A DNA stretch of 64,000 nt from Roseburia sp. AF12-17LB (lineage in GTDB: Bacteria > Bacillota > Clostridia > Lachnospirales > Lachnospiraceae), in the NCBI RefSeq assembly GCF_003479605.1, contig NZ_QUHR01000001.1:248001-312000 (forward strand), written 5' to 3'. Below the pieces are notes generated by a model. That model searched no databases. It was given only the letters and a program-made list of their open reading frames with translations, and had not been told where the DNA came from. This document shows positions 7,285-16,919 of this stretch, piece by piece. The position numbers and the translations under genes were made by a program. The first letter of the stretch is position 1; each line of letters opens with the position of its first letter.

Positions 7285-9693
7285 ATGAGAGAAAAATACT
7301 ATTTGGACAATGACTGGTATTTCAGTGAGAAATGGGAAGCAACACAGGGCAATGCAGAATATGACGAAGCAGCAATGCAGAGCGTACGGATTCCCCATAC
7401 GGTAAAGGAACTGCCCTTTCACTATTTTGATGAGCATGCGTATCAGATGGTAAGCGGCTACCGCAGACACCTTTTGGCGAAGAAAGAGTGGGAAGGAAAA
7501 GTGGTACGGCTGACCTTTGAGGGAGTTGCCCATGACAGTGAAGTCTATGTAAATGGAAAGAAAGCAGGCACACACCACTGCGGATATACGGCATTTACCA
7601 TTGATATTTCAGCACAGCTTCACTATGGGGAAGATAATATCATTGCGGTGCGGGTGGACAGCAATGAGAATCTGAATGTTCCGCCCTTTGGATTTGTTAT
7701 TGATTATATGACCTACGGTGGAATTTACCGGGATGTTTATCTTGAGATAAATGAGGAAAGCTATCTTGCAGATGTATTTTTAAAACCACAGGTGGAGCTG
7801 GAGACAAAGAAGGGAACACTGCTATCAGAAATTACGCTGGCAGGAAACGAAGAAAACCTGTTGCTGCGGCAGTACATCCGGAAAAAAGGTGAAGAGGAAT
7901 ACCGGCTGATTGGAGAGAAAACTTTTTCTGAAATTCCTACGCAGGAGGGAAAGAAAAAACTTGCATTTCCGGCAGGAATCGTATCCCTATGGGAGGTAGA
8001 GAATCCGGCGTTATATGAAGTAAAGACCCAGCTTGTAACCGGAAATAATATAATCGATGAGGTTGTAACAACGGTGGGCTTTCGTCAGGCAGTATTCCAA
8101 AAAGATGGCTTTTACTTAAATGGACAGAAGTTTAGAATCCGGGGTTTGAACCGTCACCAGAGCTATCCTTATGTGGGTTATGCCATGCCGGCTTCCATAC
8201 AGAGGATGGATGCGGAAGTATTAAAGAAAGAGTTAGGGCTGAATGCAGTGCGGACCTCCCATTATCCGCAGTCCCAGGAATTTATAAACCGGTGCGATGA
8301 GCTGGGGCTTATGGTATTTACCGAGATTCCGGGCTGGCAGCATATCGGTGATGAAGCATGGAAAGCACAGGCGGTGGAAAATGTAAAAGACATGGTGATG
8401 CAGTACCGCAACCATCCATCCGTTATTCTCTGGGGTGTGAGGATTAATGAATCACAGGATGATGATGAATTTTACCGCCGCACCAATGCAATGGCACACA
8501 AGCTGGATGATACCAGGCAGACCGGTGGTGTGCGGGCGCATAAAAAGAGCAGTCTTTTGGAGGATGTATATACCTATAATGATTTTGTACACAATGGTCT
8601 GAACAAAGGCTGTGAGCATAAGAAGGATGTGACATCCGATATAGAAAAACCGTATCTTATCACAGAATATAACGGACATATGTATTCCACCAAATCCTTC
8701 GACTGGGAAGAACATCGTATGTGGCATGCACTCCGCCACGCCAGTGTACTGGATGCAGTAGCAGGAGAAGAGGACATTGCCGGAAGCTTCGGATGGTGTA
8801 TGGCAGATTATAATACACATAAAGATTTCGGCAGTGGAGACAGAATCTGCTATCACGGAGTCTTAGACATGTTCCGTAATCCGAAAATGGCGGCAGATGT
8901 GTATGCCTGCCAGCAGGAAGAAAGACCGGTATTAGCCTTAAGTTCAACGATGGATATTGGAGAACATCCAGCCTGCAACCGGGGCGAGACTTATATTTTT
9001 ACCAATGCAGACAGTGTTAAAATGTACAAAAATGACCGGTTTATCAAGGAATATAAGAAAGCGGATTCTCCATATAAGAATCTGAAACATGGTCCGGTTC
9101 CAATTGATGATTACATTGGAAATGCCATCGAAGAGGGAGAGAATTTCGCACCGAAACAGGCGGCAATGGTAAAAGAGGTTTTGAATCTGGCAGCACGATA
9201 TGGCATGAACCATCTGCCGAAAAGAGCATATTATCTGGCAGCAAAGCTGATGCTTTTTTATCATATGAAGATGGAGGATGCGGTTGCACTTTATAACAGG
9301 TATGTCGGGGACTGGGGCGGACAATCTATGGTATATAAGTTAGAAGCCATAAAGGATGGTAAGGTGGTCAAAACTTTAGTAAGAGAACCGGTACAGAAGG
9401 TGCAGTATCAGATTACGGTCAGCAGTCAGAAATTAAAAGAAACGCATACCTATGATGTGGCTGCGGTAAGAATACAGGCAGTGGATGAAAATGGAAATCT
9501 GTTACCATATTTTCAGGAGCCGGTGCAGCTAAAATGTGAGGGAGCATTAGAAATCATCGGACCGGACATCATCAGCCTGCAGGGCGGTATGGGTGGCACT
9601 TATGTAAAGACCATAGGAAAGACCGGAAGCGGAAAACTTATGATAAGCAACCGCCAGGCAGGAACCAGAGAAATTACATTTGAAATAGAATAA
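7285..9693 (+). CDS. GH2 glycoside hydrolase, probable beta-galactosidase
   Basis: 802 residues, no signal peptide, so cytosolic. Order: jelly-roll sugar-binding domain (about 1-180, with DSEVYVNGKKAG), Ig-like domain (about 180-275), TIM barrel (about 275-560; starts GFYLNGQKFRIRGLNRHQ), then further beta domains. The general acid/base is E389 in WGVRINES and the nucleophile is E461 in ITEYNGHM, both typical of GH2. The N-x-K motif of beta-glucuronidases is not seen (MYSTKSFD instead), which favours a galactosidase. It releases terminal beta-linked sugars from transported oligosaccharides. Neighbours: TetR gene 60 bp upstream; the GT-B-like gene and the GPH symporter downstream. Confidence 0.88.
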   Translation: MREKYYLDNDWYFSEKWEATQGNAEYDEAAMQSVRIPHTVKELPFHYFDEHAYQMVSGYRRHLLAKKEWEGKVVRLTFEGVAHDSEVYVNGKKAGTHHCGYTAFTIDISAQLHYGEDNIIAVRVDSNENLNVPPFGFVIDYMTYGGIYRDVYLEINEESYLADVFLKPQVELETKKGTLLSEITLAGNEENLLLRQYIRKKGEEEYRLIGEKTFSEIPTQEGKKKLAFPAGIVSLWEVENPALYEVKTQLVTGNNIIDEVVTTVGFRQAVFQKDGFYLNGQKFRIRGLNRHQSYPYVGYAMPASIQRMDAEVLKKELGLNAVRTSHYPQSQEFINRCDELGLMVFTEIPGWQHIGDEAWKAQAVENVKDMVMQYRNHPSVILWGVRINESQDDDEFYRRTNAMAHKLDDTRQTGGVRAHKKSSLLEDVYTYNDFVHNGLNKGCEHKKDVTSDIEKPYLITEYNGHMYSTKSFDWEEHRMWHALRHASVLDAVAGEEDIAGSFGWCMADYNTHKDFGSGDRICYHGVLDMFRNPKMAADVYACQQEERPVLALSSTMDIGEHPACNRGETYIFTNADSVKMYKNDRFIKEYKKADSPYKNLKHGPVPIDDYIGNAIEEGENFAPKQAAMVKEVLNLAARYGMNHLPKRAYYLAAKLMLFYHMKMEDAVALYNRYVGDWGGQSMVYKLEAIKDGKVVKTLVREPVQKVQYQITVSSQKLKETHTYDVAAVRIQAVDENGNLLPYFQEPVQLKCEGALEIIGPDIISLQGGMGGTYVKTIGKTGSGKLMISNRQAGTREITFEIE

Positions 9694-9720
9694 GGGAGTA
9701 TAACGATAAGGAGGGTATCT

Positions 9721-11205
9721 ATGAAGGAGAAATCAAGGGAAATCTTCGGAAACAAAATGCCGCAGAAGGTGTACCGGAAAGCGGTAAAGAGTAAGAAGAA
9801 GTTTCAAAAGAAATTTGGGGATGACAGTAAGACAGATTATCCGGTAGTGTTAAAAGAAAATGTACATATCGGAGATTCCCTTGGTGTTGTGGATGTGCTG
9901 CTGCCGGAGCAGAAAGAGGCTTCGAAACTGGAATTTGACAAAGAAAAAGGCATTATCGTAGGAAATATCCGTATGGGTTTTGGACATTACCGGATTTCCA
10001 TGGCAATCGCATCAGCAGCAAAATCCATGGGTTATATCCCATACTGGATGGACTTGAATTCCTATAAGCAGACGACCTGCACCAAAGTAATCGGCGCACA
10101 GAATGATTTGTATTCTCTGGGTTCTAGACTTTCCGGTAAGAGTAAGCTCTTTAATAAACTGGTGTGGGAGCCAATGAACTATGAGGGATTCCGGAAGCTT
10201 TCCTATAATGCCTCCGACCAGAAAAATGCAGAGCTTATGGCTCCGGTTTACCGGAATGTACCAAAGGAAATTCCGGTGGTAGCAACCCATGTGTGGCCGG
10301 CACAGGCAGCTATACATGCCGGCATGAAATATGTAGTCAATGCGATTCCGGATAACTGGCCGATGGCATTGCATTTATCCGAAGGAAGCCTTCATACGGT
10401 GCAGACTCATTATGCGTATCAGGGTTATCGGATTTTAAATGGCATGCAGGGAAAAGATGTCTTAAATCCTATGCCGGAAAAAGATCTTATATACACGGGA
10501 CATTATATTGACCATGAGCTGGTAAGCAATATTGAAGCAGACTGCGAAGCGAGAATTAAAAGAAAGCAGGAGAAGAAACCGATGCGTTTCTTATTAACCA
10601 TCGGCGGAGCAGGAGCCCAGAGAGAAATTTTTGCGGCTATTATCAGATATCTGCTGCCGGCAATCCGGGAAGGCAGGGCAGCACTTTATGTCAATGTGGG
10701 AGATTACCGGAATGTCTGGGAAGAATTATTACAGGAAATTCCGGGACTTAAAAATGCAGCAACGGAGCATTTTGATGACTGGGAGAATACAAAGCAGTTT
10801 GCCGAAGCTGCACTGGATGGGGAAGTAACCGGAGTCCATGGCTTCTACCATAAGAATATTTTTGAAGCAGTGTACTGCACGAATCTTTTGATGCGAAGCT
10901 GCGATGTACTGGTGACAAAGCCTAGCGAACTGGCATTTTATCCGGTGCCAAAGCTCTTTATCAAAAGAGTGGGTGGACATGAACAGTGGGGTGCCATCCA
11001 TTCCGCAGAGATTGGGGACGGTACCCTGGAATGCCGTGATATTCCACATACCCTGCAGATGATGGAATTATTCCAAAGCTCAGACCATCTGCTTACCGAT
11101 ATGTGTGAAGCAATTATGGAAAATAAGAAACAGGGGATTTACGATGGCGCATACAGGGTAGTGGAACTGGCAATGGGCTTACGAAAAGGAGGAGAAGGAC
11201 AATGA
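9721..11205 (+). CDS. GT-B-fold protein related to MGDG-synthase/MurG glycosyltransferases, role unknown
   Basis: 494 residues. I do not recognise a named family, but the layout resembles GT-B glycosyltransferases: a lysine-rich N-terminal tail (1-35), IIVGNIRMGFGHYRISMAIA (about 78-97) in the place of the GxGHxxxA loop, a mid-protein LLTIGGAGAQREIF (about 287-300) like the start of the donor domain, and CDVLVTKPSELAFYPVPKLF (about 394-413) in the place of TKPGGLTxxE. The Glu and the conserved glycines of the donor site are altered. It is locked into the galactoside operon: 27 bp after the GH2 gene, and its stop overlaps the symporter start by 4 bp. A sugar-transfer or sugar-binding role is inference only. 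Confidence 0.55.
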   Translation: MKEKSREIFGNKMPQKVYRKAVKSKKKFQKKFGDDSKTDYPVVLKENVHIGDSLGVVDVLLPEQKEASKLEFDKEKGIIVGNIRMGFGHYRISMAIASAAKSMGYIPYWMDLNSYKQTTCTKVIGAQNDLYSLGSRLSGKSKLFNKLVWEPMNYEGFRKLSYNASDQKNAELMAPVYRNVPKEIPVVATHVWPAQAAIHAGMKYVVNAIPDNWPMALHLSEGSLHTVQTHYAYQGYRILNGMQGKDVLNPMPEKDLIYTGHYIDHELVSNIEADCEARIKRKQEKKPMRFLLTIGGAGAQREIFAAIIRYLLPAIREGRAALYVNVGDYRNVWEELLQEIPGLKNAATEHFDDWENTKQFAEAALDGEVTGVHGFYHKNIFEAVYCTNLLMRSCDVLVTKPSELAFYPVPKLFIKRVGGHEQWGAIHSAEIGDGTLECRDIPHTLQMMELFQSSDHLLTDMCEAIMENKKQGIYDGAYRVVELAMGLRKGGEGQ

Positions 11206-12578
11206 GATTAACAACAAAAGAAAAAGTAGCATATGGCCTTGGTGCAGTTGGCAAAGACATGGTATACATGCTTTCTGCAAGTTACATTTTATATTACTAT
11301 CAGGATATTTTGGGTGTCAGTGCCATTGCAATGGGAATTATCCTGATGGCAGCAAGAGTATTTGACGCATTCAATGACCCGGTTATGGGAATTATCGTAG
11401 CCAAGACGAGAACCCGCTGGGGTAAGTTCCGTCCGTGGCTTCTGATTGGAACCATAACCAATGCAGTAATTTTATATCTGATGTTTGCGGCACCACCTGC
11501 ATTAGATGGCGGTGGACTGGTTGCCTATGCAGCAGTAACCTATGTGCTGTGGGGCGTTACTTATACCATGATGGATATTCCATTCTGGTCCATGATTCCG
11601 GCATTTACCGAAGGCGGCAAAGAAAGAGAGGGACTTTCTACCCTTGCCCGATCCTGTGCAGGCGTGGGCTCTGCACTGATTACTATTATCACGGTAAAAT
11701 GTGTGGTTTTATTAGGGCAGGGCAATGAACGTGCCGGTTTCAAATGGTTTGCATTAATCATTGCAGTGTTATTTGTGATTTTTATCACCATTACCTGTAT
11801 GAGCATCAAAGAAAAATCCACCGTAAATGTGGACTCTCCGTCAGTGGGACAGATGTTTAAGGCATTGTTACAGAATGACCAGGCAATGACCGTTGTTATT
11901 ACGATAGTGCTGATTAACTGCTCTCTTTATATTACTTCAAACCTTTTGATTTATTTTTTCAAATATGATTTTGGCGGGGACGCGTGGTATAACAGCTATA
12001 CTTTATTCAATACCTTTGGTGGTGGAATCCAGATTATTTCCATGATGATATTCTTCCCACTGCTGCGTAAATTCTTAAGTGTCTTGAAGGTATTTTATGT
12101 AAGCTTTGTTATGGCAATCGCAGGTTATGGTGTATTATTTATACTGACACTGACAAATATGTCAAACTTATTGTTATTATTTATTCCGTCATTCTTTATC
12201 TTTACAGCCTTTGGAATGCTGACGGTACTTACCACCGTATTTCTTGCAAATACCGTGGACTATGGCGAACTGAAAAATAACCGGAGAGACGAGAGCGTTA
12301 TCTTCTCCATGCAGACCTTTGTAGTAAAACTGGCATCCGGAGTAGCCGCACTGGCAGCTTCTATCTGCTTAAATCTCTGCCACTTAAGTAATGATACTGC
12401 AGAAACAGCAGCCGCAGCTGTCGCATCCGGCAGCTCCCTTTTAGGACTCCGCATGACAATGGCAGGAATTCCGATTATCGGCTTGCTGATTGCAGTGCTG
12501 GTATTCCGTAAGAAATTTATCCTGACAGAAGAAAAAGTGCAGGAAATCACAGATCAGATTAAAGCGAAAGAAGCATAA
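11202..12578 (+). CDS. GPH-family glycoside:cation symporter (MelB-like)
   Basis: 458 residues with about 12 membrane helices. GPH proteins import galactosides, pentosides or glucuronides with Na+ or H+. Signatures: YGLGAVGKDMVYMLSASYILYYY start, RVFDAFNDPVMGIIVAKTRTRWGKFRPWLL (helix 2 and loop, with the cation-site Asp residues), and VTYTMMDIPFWSMIPA (about 125-140). The start overlaps the preceding stop (ATGA), so translation is coupled. With a GH2 and a GH36 enzyme on either side, the likely cargo is an alpha- or beta-galactoside. Confidence 0.92.
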   Translation: MRLTTKEKVAYGLGAVGKDMVYMLSASYILYYYQDILGVSAIAMGIILMAARVFDAFNDPVMGIIVAKTRTRWGKFRPWLLIGTITNAVILYLMFAAPPALDGGGLVAYAAVTYVLWGVTYTMMDIPFWSMIPAFTEGGKEREGLSTLARSCAGVGSALITIITVKCVVLLGQGNERAGFKWFALIIAVLFVIFITITCMSIKEKSTVNVDSPSVGQMFKALLQNDQAMTVVITIVLINCSLYITSNLLIYFFKYDFGGDAWYNSYTLFNTFGGGIQIISMMIFFPLLRKFLSVLKVFYVSFVMAIAGYGVLFILTLTNMSNLLLLFIPSFFIFTAFGMLTVLTTVFLANTVDYGELKNNRRDESVIFSMQTFVVKLASGVAALAASICLNLCHLSNDTAETAAAAVASGSSLLGLRMTMAGIPIIGLLIAVLVFRKKFILTEEKVQEITDQIKAKEA

Positions 12579-12651
12579 ACAGACATTAAGCAAAACAGCA
12601 GGCAGAAACAGTAAGCAGAAAAAGCAGGATGAAAGAGAAAGGAATTTATTT

Positions 12652-15057
12652 ATGATTCGTAAGGAAAAGAATTATTTTATTCTGGATACCGACCATACCA
12701 CCTATTGCTTCCGGGTACTTCCTACCGGGCAGCTGGAACATCTTTATTATGGCAGAAAACTTCATATCGAGGACGAAGCAGATATGCAGCCGCTGGTGGA
12801 AAAGCATGTCTTTGCACCGGGTAATGTGAATCTGTATAACGAAGAGCAGAAAGCATATTCCTTAGAGGATATGCGCCTTGAAATGTCCTCCTATGGAAAA
12901 GGAGATATAAGAGAGCCTTTTGTGGAAGTGGTGAATGCCAATGGAAGCAATACGATAGATTTTGTATACAGGGAAGCAGAGATAACCAAAGGTAAGGAAG
13001 CCTTTGCGGAACTGCCGGGTTCCTATGGCAGCGAAGAGGAAGTGGAGCAGCTTTGTATCCGGCTTGCGGACGAAGGAAATGAGCTGGCACTGGAATTGTA
13101 TTATTATGTCTATCCATCCTGTGACATCATCAGCCGCAGTGCGAAATTCTATAATAACGGAAAGAAAGCTGTGCAGTTGAAACGGCTGATGAGCCTGCAG
13201 CTTGACTTTGATGGGCATGATTATGCATTTACTACATTTCATGGAGCCTGGGCAAGAGAAATGAAGCGGAGTGATATGCCGGTAATAGCAGGAAAATTAG
13301 TAAATGCTTCCTATACCGGAACCACCTCCAGCCGGGCCAATTCCTTTGTGATGCTAAGCCGGCCGAAGACTACAGAGGATGCCGGGGAATGCTTTGGTTT
13401 TCACCTTATCTATTCCGGTAATCACTATGAAGCAACAGAAGTAAACAGCTTTGGCAAAATGCGTCTGGTGACAGGAATCAATCCACAGGCATTTTCCTAT
13501 GAAGTGGTGCCGGAAGAAAGCTTTCAGGCACCGGAGGCAGTGATGGCATATGCAGAAAACGGATTTAACCAGATGAGCCAGAGGCTGCATCATTTTATCC
13601 GGGAGCATATTATCCGTGGAACCTGGCAGAAGAAGGAGCGGCCGATACTGCTTAACAGTTGGGAGGCTTCCTATTTTGACATCAGTGAGAAGAAGTTACT
13701 GAAGCTGGCAAAGGAAGCAAAAGAAGTTGGCATAGAATTATTTGTAATGGATGACGGCTGGTTTGGCGAGCGGATGGATGACAGCAGTTCCTTAGGAGAC
13801 TGGGAAGCAAATACGAAGAAGCTGCCGGGCGGTCTTAAGGGCTTATCTGATAAGATTCATGGACTGGGACTGCAGTTTGGAATCTGGGTGGAGCCGGAAA
13901 TGGTCAATGTGAAAAGCAAACTTTATGTGGCTCATCCGGACTGGACGATTGAGATTCCGGGGCAGCCTCATTCGGAAGGAAGAAACCAGCGGATTTTAGA
14001 TTTGGGAAGAAGAGAAGTACAGGATTATATTATTGAGAGCATGAGTAAAGTCTTTTCTTTAGCGGACGTTTCCTATGTGAAATGGGACATGAACCGGACC
14101 TTCAGCGATTATTATTCCACAGCACTTCCACCGGAACGGCAGGGAGAAGTGGCACACCGTTATGTGTTAGGATTATACCGGTGTATGAGGAAACTGACGG
14201 AACGGTTTCCGGAGATTTTATTTGAAGGCTGTGCGGCAGGCGGCAACCGTTTTGACCTTGGAATCTTATGTTATTTTCCGCAGATCTGGGGCAGTGATGA
14301 TACGGATGCATTGTGCCGGGCGGAGATAGAAGAAAATTATAGTTACGGTTATCCGCTGTCAGCAGTCAGTGCCCATGTGTCTGCCTGCCCGAATCACCAG
14401 ACGCTGCGGAATACGCCATTAGAGACAAGATTTCAGGTGGCATGCTTTGGAAGCTTCGGCTATGAATGCAACCTCTGTGATATGAAAAAAGAAGAAAAGG
14501 AAGCCATGAAGGAGCAGATTGCATTGTATAAGAAATGGCGGAAGGTATTGCAGCAGGGAACCTTTTACCGGGGCAGAAGCTTTTGCGACGGAGCACAGAG
14601 TGGAATGGGTGGCAGTGTTTTAGCGGACGAAGCCGGTAACCAGATGGAGTGGACCTGCGTATCGGAAGATGGCACCAAAGCAGTGGGTATGCTGATGCAG
14701 AAATTAGTGGTACCAAATACGCAGCAGCAGACTTATTATCCGAAGGGATTGCTGCCGGATGTCCGTTACCATTTCTACAACCGTAAATTAAAATATAATA
14801 TCAAAGAATTCGGTGATCTGGTAAATACGGTTTCGCCGGTTCATATCAGACAGGATTCCCTGACCCATCAGGTGCTTTCGAAATTGGTAAAAATGGATGG
14901 CGAGACGGAAGACTTCCATGCATATGGAGATACCTTAATGTATGGCGGCGTTCATGTCAGCCCGGCATTTGGCGGAACTGGATACAATGATAAGGTAAGG
15001 CACTACCCGGATTTTGCATCCCGTTTATATTTTATGGATGGAGAAGTAAAAAAGTAG
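12652..15057 (+). CDS. Alpha-galactosidase, GH36
   Basis: 801 residues, no signal peptide: a cytosolic enzyme that cuts terminal alpha-galactose from melibiose, raffinose and similar sugars. An N-terminal beta-sandwich (about 1-330) precedes the TIM barrel (about 335-650) and a C-terminal beta domain. The nucleophile is D479 in YVKWDMNR and the acid/base D549 in GSDDTDA; their 70-residue spacing is the same as in characterised GH36 enzymes. The barrel also shows FVMDDGWFGER and FGIWVEPEMVN, both family motifs. It lies 73 bp after the symporter gene with no terminator between, so probably the last main gene of the TetR-led operon. Confidence 0.95.
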   Translation: MIRKEKNYFILDTDHTTYCFRVLPTGQLEHLYYGRKLHIEDEADMQPLVEKHVFAPGNVNLYNEEQKAYSLEDMRLEMSSYGKGDIREPFVEVVNANGSNTIDFVYREAEITKGKEAFAELPGSYGSEEEVEQLCIRLADEGNELALELYYYVYPSCDIISRSAKFYNNGKKAVQLKRLMSLQLDFDGHDYAFTTFHGAWAREMKRSDMPVIAGKLVNASYTGTTSSRANSFVMLSRPKTTEDAGECFGFHLIYSGNHYEATEVNSFGKMRLVTGINPQAFSYEVVPEESFQAPEAVMAYAENGFNQMSQRLHHFIREHIIRGTWQKKERPILLNSWEASYFDISEKKLLKLAKEAKEVGIELFVMDDGWFGERMDDSSSLGDWEANTKKLPGGLKGLSDKIHGLGLQFGIWVEPEMVNVKSKLYVAHPDWTIEIPGQPHSEGRNQRILDLGRREVQDYIIESMSKVFSLADVSYVKWDMNRTFSDYYSTALPPERQGEVAHRYVLGLYRCMRKLTERFPEILFEGCAAGGNRFDLGILCYFPQIWGSDDTDALCRAEIEENYSYGYPLSAVSAHVSACPNHQTLRNTPLETRFQVACFGSFGYECNLCDMKKEEKEAMKEQIALYKKWRKVLQQGTFYRGRSFCDGAQSGMGGSVLADEAGNQMEWTCVSEDGTKAVGMLMQKLVVPNTQQQTYYPKGLLPDVRYHFYNRKLKYNIKEFGDLVNTVSPVHIRQDSLTHQVLSKLVKMDGETEDFHAYGDTLMYGGVHVSPAFGGTGYNDKVRHYPDFASRLYFMDGEVKK

Positions 15058-15119
15058 GGAGACAGAAGTCCATGTTTGTGCTAAGATGAACATATCCATA
15101 AACACAAACAGGAGCGGAT

Positions 15120-15527
15120 ATGAAGAATAAATCAAAGTTAAAGAAAATAAGAGAAAAGAAAGCAGGCACAGCCACCGTTACCAAAGAGTGGCTTTATATG
15201 AATCCAAATTCCATCACAGTAGCAGAGATTGAAAATGCATTAGAGGGAATGGATGGCATCGAAACAGAAATCTGGAAAGAGGCGGGAGTATTAGAGGTGG
15301 AGGTTCCGGAGCATCATTCCATGGATATCGAGGAGATTGCAGTTGATTTAAAGGATGAATATGCCAATGCTTATTTAAAAGAGCATGACATTCATGCTCT
15401 TTTTGCTGTCACAATTGACACAGAAAACTATGCATTTATGCAAAAAATCATGCAGAAAATCATCGCCGGTGCAGGAGGCTTCTTCTGCGGTGATACAGAG
15501 GATTTTATACCGGTAGTAAAAGAGTAA
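15120..15527 (+). CDS. Small conserved-type hypothetical protein
   Basis: 135 residues, not recognised. A lysine-rich N-terminus (1-17) is followed by an alternating alpha/beta pattern of acidic character: a segment with ITVAEIENALEGMDGIETEIW, then EVEVPEHHSMDIEEIAVDL, and a C-terminal part with GGFFCGDTEDFIPVV. No membrane helix or signal peptide. The start follows AGGAGCGG. In the gap before it an 8-bp inverted repeat (TGTTTGTG...CACAAACA, about 15073-15112) is seen. It lies 15 bp before the MATE gene. The pattern reads like a real protein, but no function can be given. Confidence 0.6.
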   Translation: MKNKSKLKKIREKKAGTATVTKEWLYMNPNSITVAEIENALEGMDGIETEIWKEAGVLEVEVPEHHSMDIEEIAVDLKDEYANAYLKEHDIHALFAVTIDTENYAFMQKIMQKIIAGAGGFFCGDTEDFIPVVKE

Positions 15528-15542
15528 GAAGTGAAATAAAAA

Positions 15543-16919
15543 ATGCGAAAGATAAGATTATATGATGCAACAAAATTAGACCGGGAACATATGATGTTTT
15601 CCAATAAGCAACTTATTACGCTGCTTCTGCCGATAATGGTAGAGCAGCTTTTGAATTCCTTTATGGGAATGGCGGATACCATGATGGTAAGCAATGTGGG
15701 AAGTGCGGCAATCTCTGCGGTATCACTGGTGGATTCCATCAATGTACTGGTCATACAGGTATTTACGGCATTAGGAGCAGGAGCAGCAATTATCTGTTCC
15801 CAGTATCTTGGAAGGGGAGACCGGGAGTCCAGCAATGAGGCTGCGAGACAGGTGACTTTAAGCGTACTGACGATTTCTACGGTATTGTCTATATTTTGTA
15901 TTATATTTCGTGGACCACTGCTGCATCTGATTTTTGGCCAGGTAGAAGAGGCTGTTATGGATAATTCTATGATTTACTTCCTGCTGACTGCAATTTCATT
16001 TCCGTTCATTGCACTTTTTGATGCCGGTGGAGCTTTTTACCGGGCAGCAGGAAACAGTCGTTTTCCAATGATGATTTCTGTCCTTTCCAATGGACTCAAC
16101 ATTGCCGGAAATGCAGTGCTTATCTTTGGATTAAAAATGGGCGTGGAAGGAGCAGCTCTTTCTACCTTATTTTCAAGAATCTTCTGTGCAGTAGTCATTT
16201 TCTGGAATCTGCGGAAACCGGATCAGGTGATTGTGGTAAATCATTATCTTAAAATCCGGCCAAATTTCCCATTGATTGGAAAAATTCTTTCTATCGGAAT
16301 TCCATCCGGAATTGAAAACGGAATGTTCCAGTTCGGAAAGCTGGCAATCCAGTCCAGCGTATCAACCCTTGGAACGGCAGCCATTGCCGCGCAGGCAATG
16401 ACCATTATTCTGGAAAATTTAAATGGAATCGGAGCCATTGGAATCGGAATCGGACTGATGACAGTAGTAGGACAATGTATTGGAGCCGGAAAAGTGGAAG
16501 AGGCGCGTTATTATATGGTGAAACTCTGCGGCTATGCAGAAATTGTTATTCTGATTTCCTGTGCAGTGGTATTTTTATTGACAAAGCCGGTTACATTTTT
16601 AGCTGGAATGGAAGCAGAAAGTGCCTCCCTCTGCATGGAAATGATAATAGCAATTACGATTGTAAAACCGATTGTATGGGTGCTGGCATTTATCCCGGCT
16701 TATGGCATGCGTGCTGCCGGAGATGTGAAATTCTCCATGATTTTATCCAGTCTTACCATGTGGTTCTGCCGTGTTGCACTGTGTGTTTATCTGATCCGCA
16801 GCTGTGGTTTCGGACCAATGGCGGTGTGGATTGGCATGTTTGCCGATTGGACGCTTCGTGCTATCGCATTCAGTGTCCGGTATCTAAGTGGCAGGTGGAG
16901 CCGGATACATGTCATTTAG
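15543..16919 (+). CDS. MATE-family efflux transporter
   Basis: 458 residues, about 12 membrane helices in two similar halves. MATE proteins export drugs or metabolites in exchange for Na+ or H+. Family motifs: LLLPIMVEQLLNSFMGMADTMMVSNVG (helix 1, about 24-50) and, at the second half, IPSGIENGMFQFGKLAIQSSVSTLGTAAIAA (about 253-283). Its 3' end overlaps the end of the convergent MerR-type gene by 8 bp. That regulator has a GyrI-like drug-binding domain, so it may control this exporter. Substrate unknown. Confidence 0.93.
   Translation: MRKIRLYDATKLDREHMMFSNKQLITLLLPIMVEQLLNSFMGMADTMMVSNVGSAAISAVSLVDSINVLVIQVFTALGAGAAIICSQYLGRGDRESSNEAARQVTLSVLTISTVLSIFCIIFRGPLLHLIFGQVEEAVMDNSMIYFLLTAISFPFIALFDAGGAFYRAAGNSRFPMMISVLSNGLNIAGNAVLIFGLKMGVEGAALSTLFSRIFCAVVIFWNLRKPDQVIVVNHYLKIRPNFPLIGKILSIGIPSGIENGMFQFGKLAIQSSVSTLGTAAIAAQAMTIILENLNGIGAIGIGIGLMTVVGQCIGAGKVEEARYYMVKLCGYAEIVILISCAVVFLLTKPVTFLAGMEAESASLCMEMIIAITIVKPIVWVLAFIPAYGMRAAGDVKFSMILSSLTMWFCRVALCVYLIRSCGFGPMAVWIGMFADWTLRAIAFSVRYLSGRWSRIHVI

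Noticed and set aside
8452..8856. Long minus-strand frames within the GH2 gene (also within the GH36 gene and guaA)
   Set aside because: Shadows of strongly biased codons on the opposite strand; no motifs or ribosome sites.
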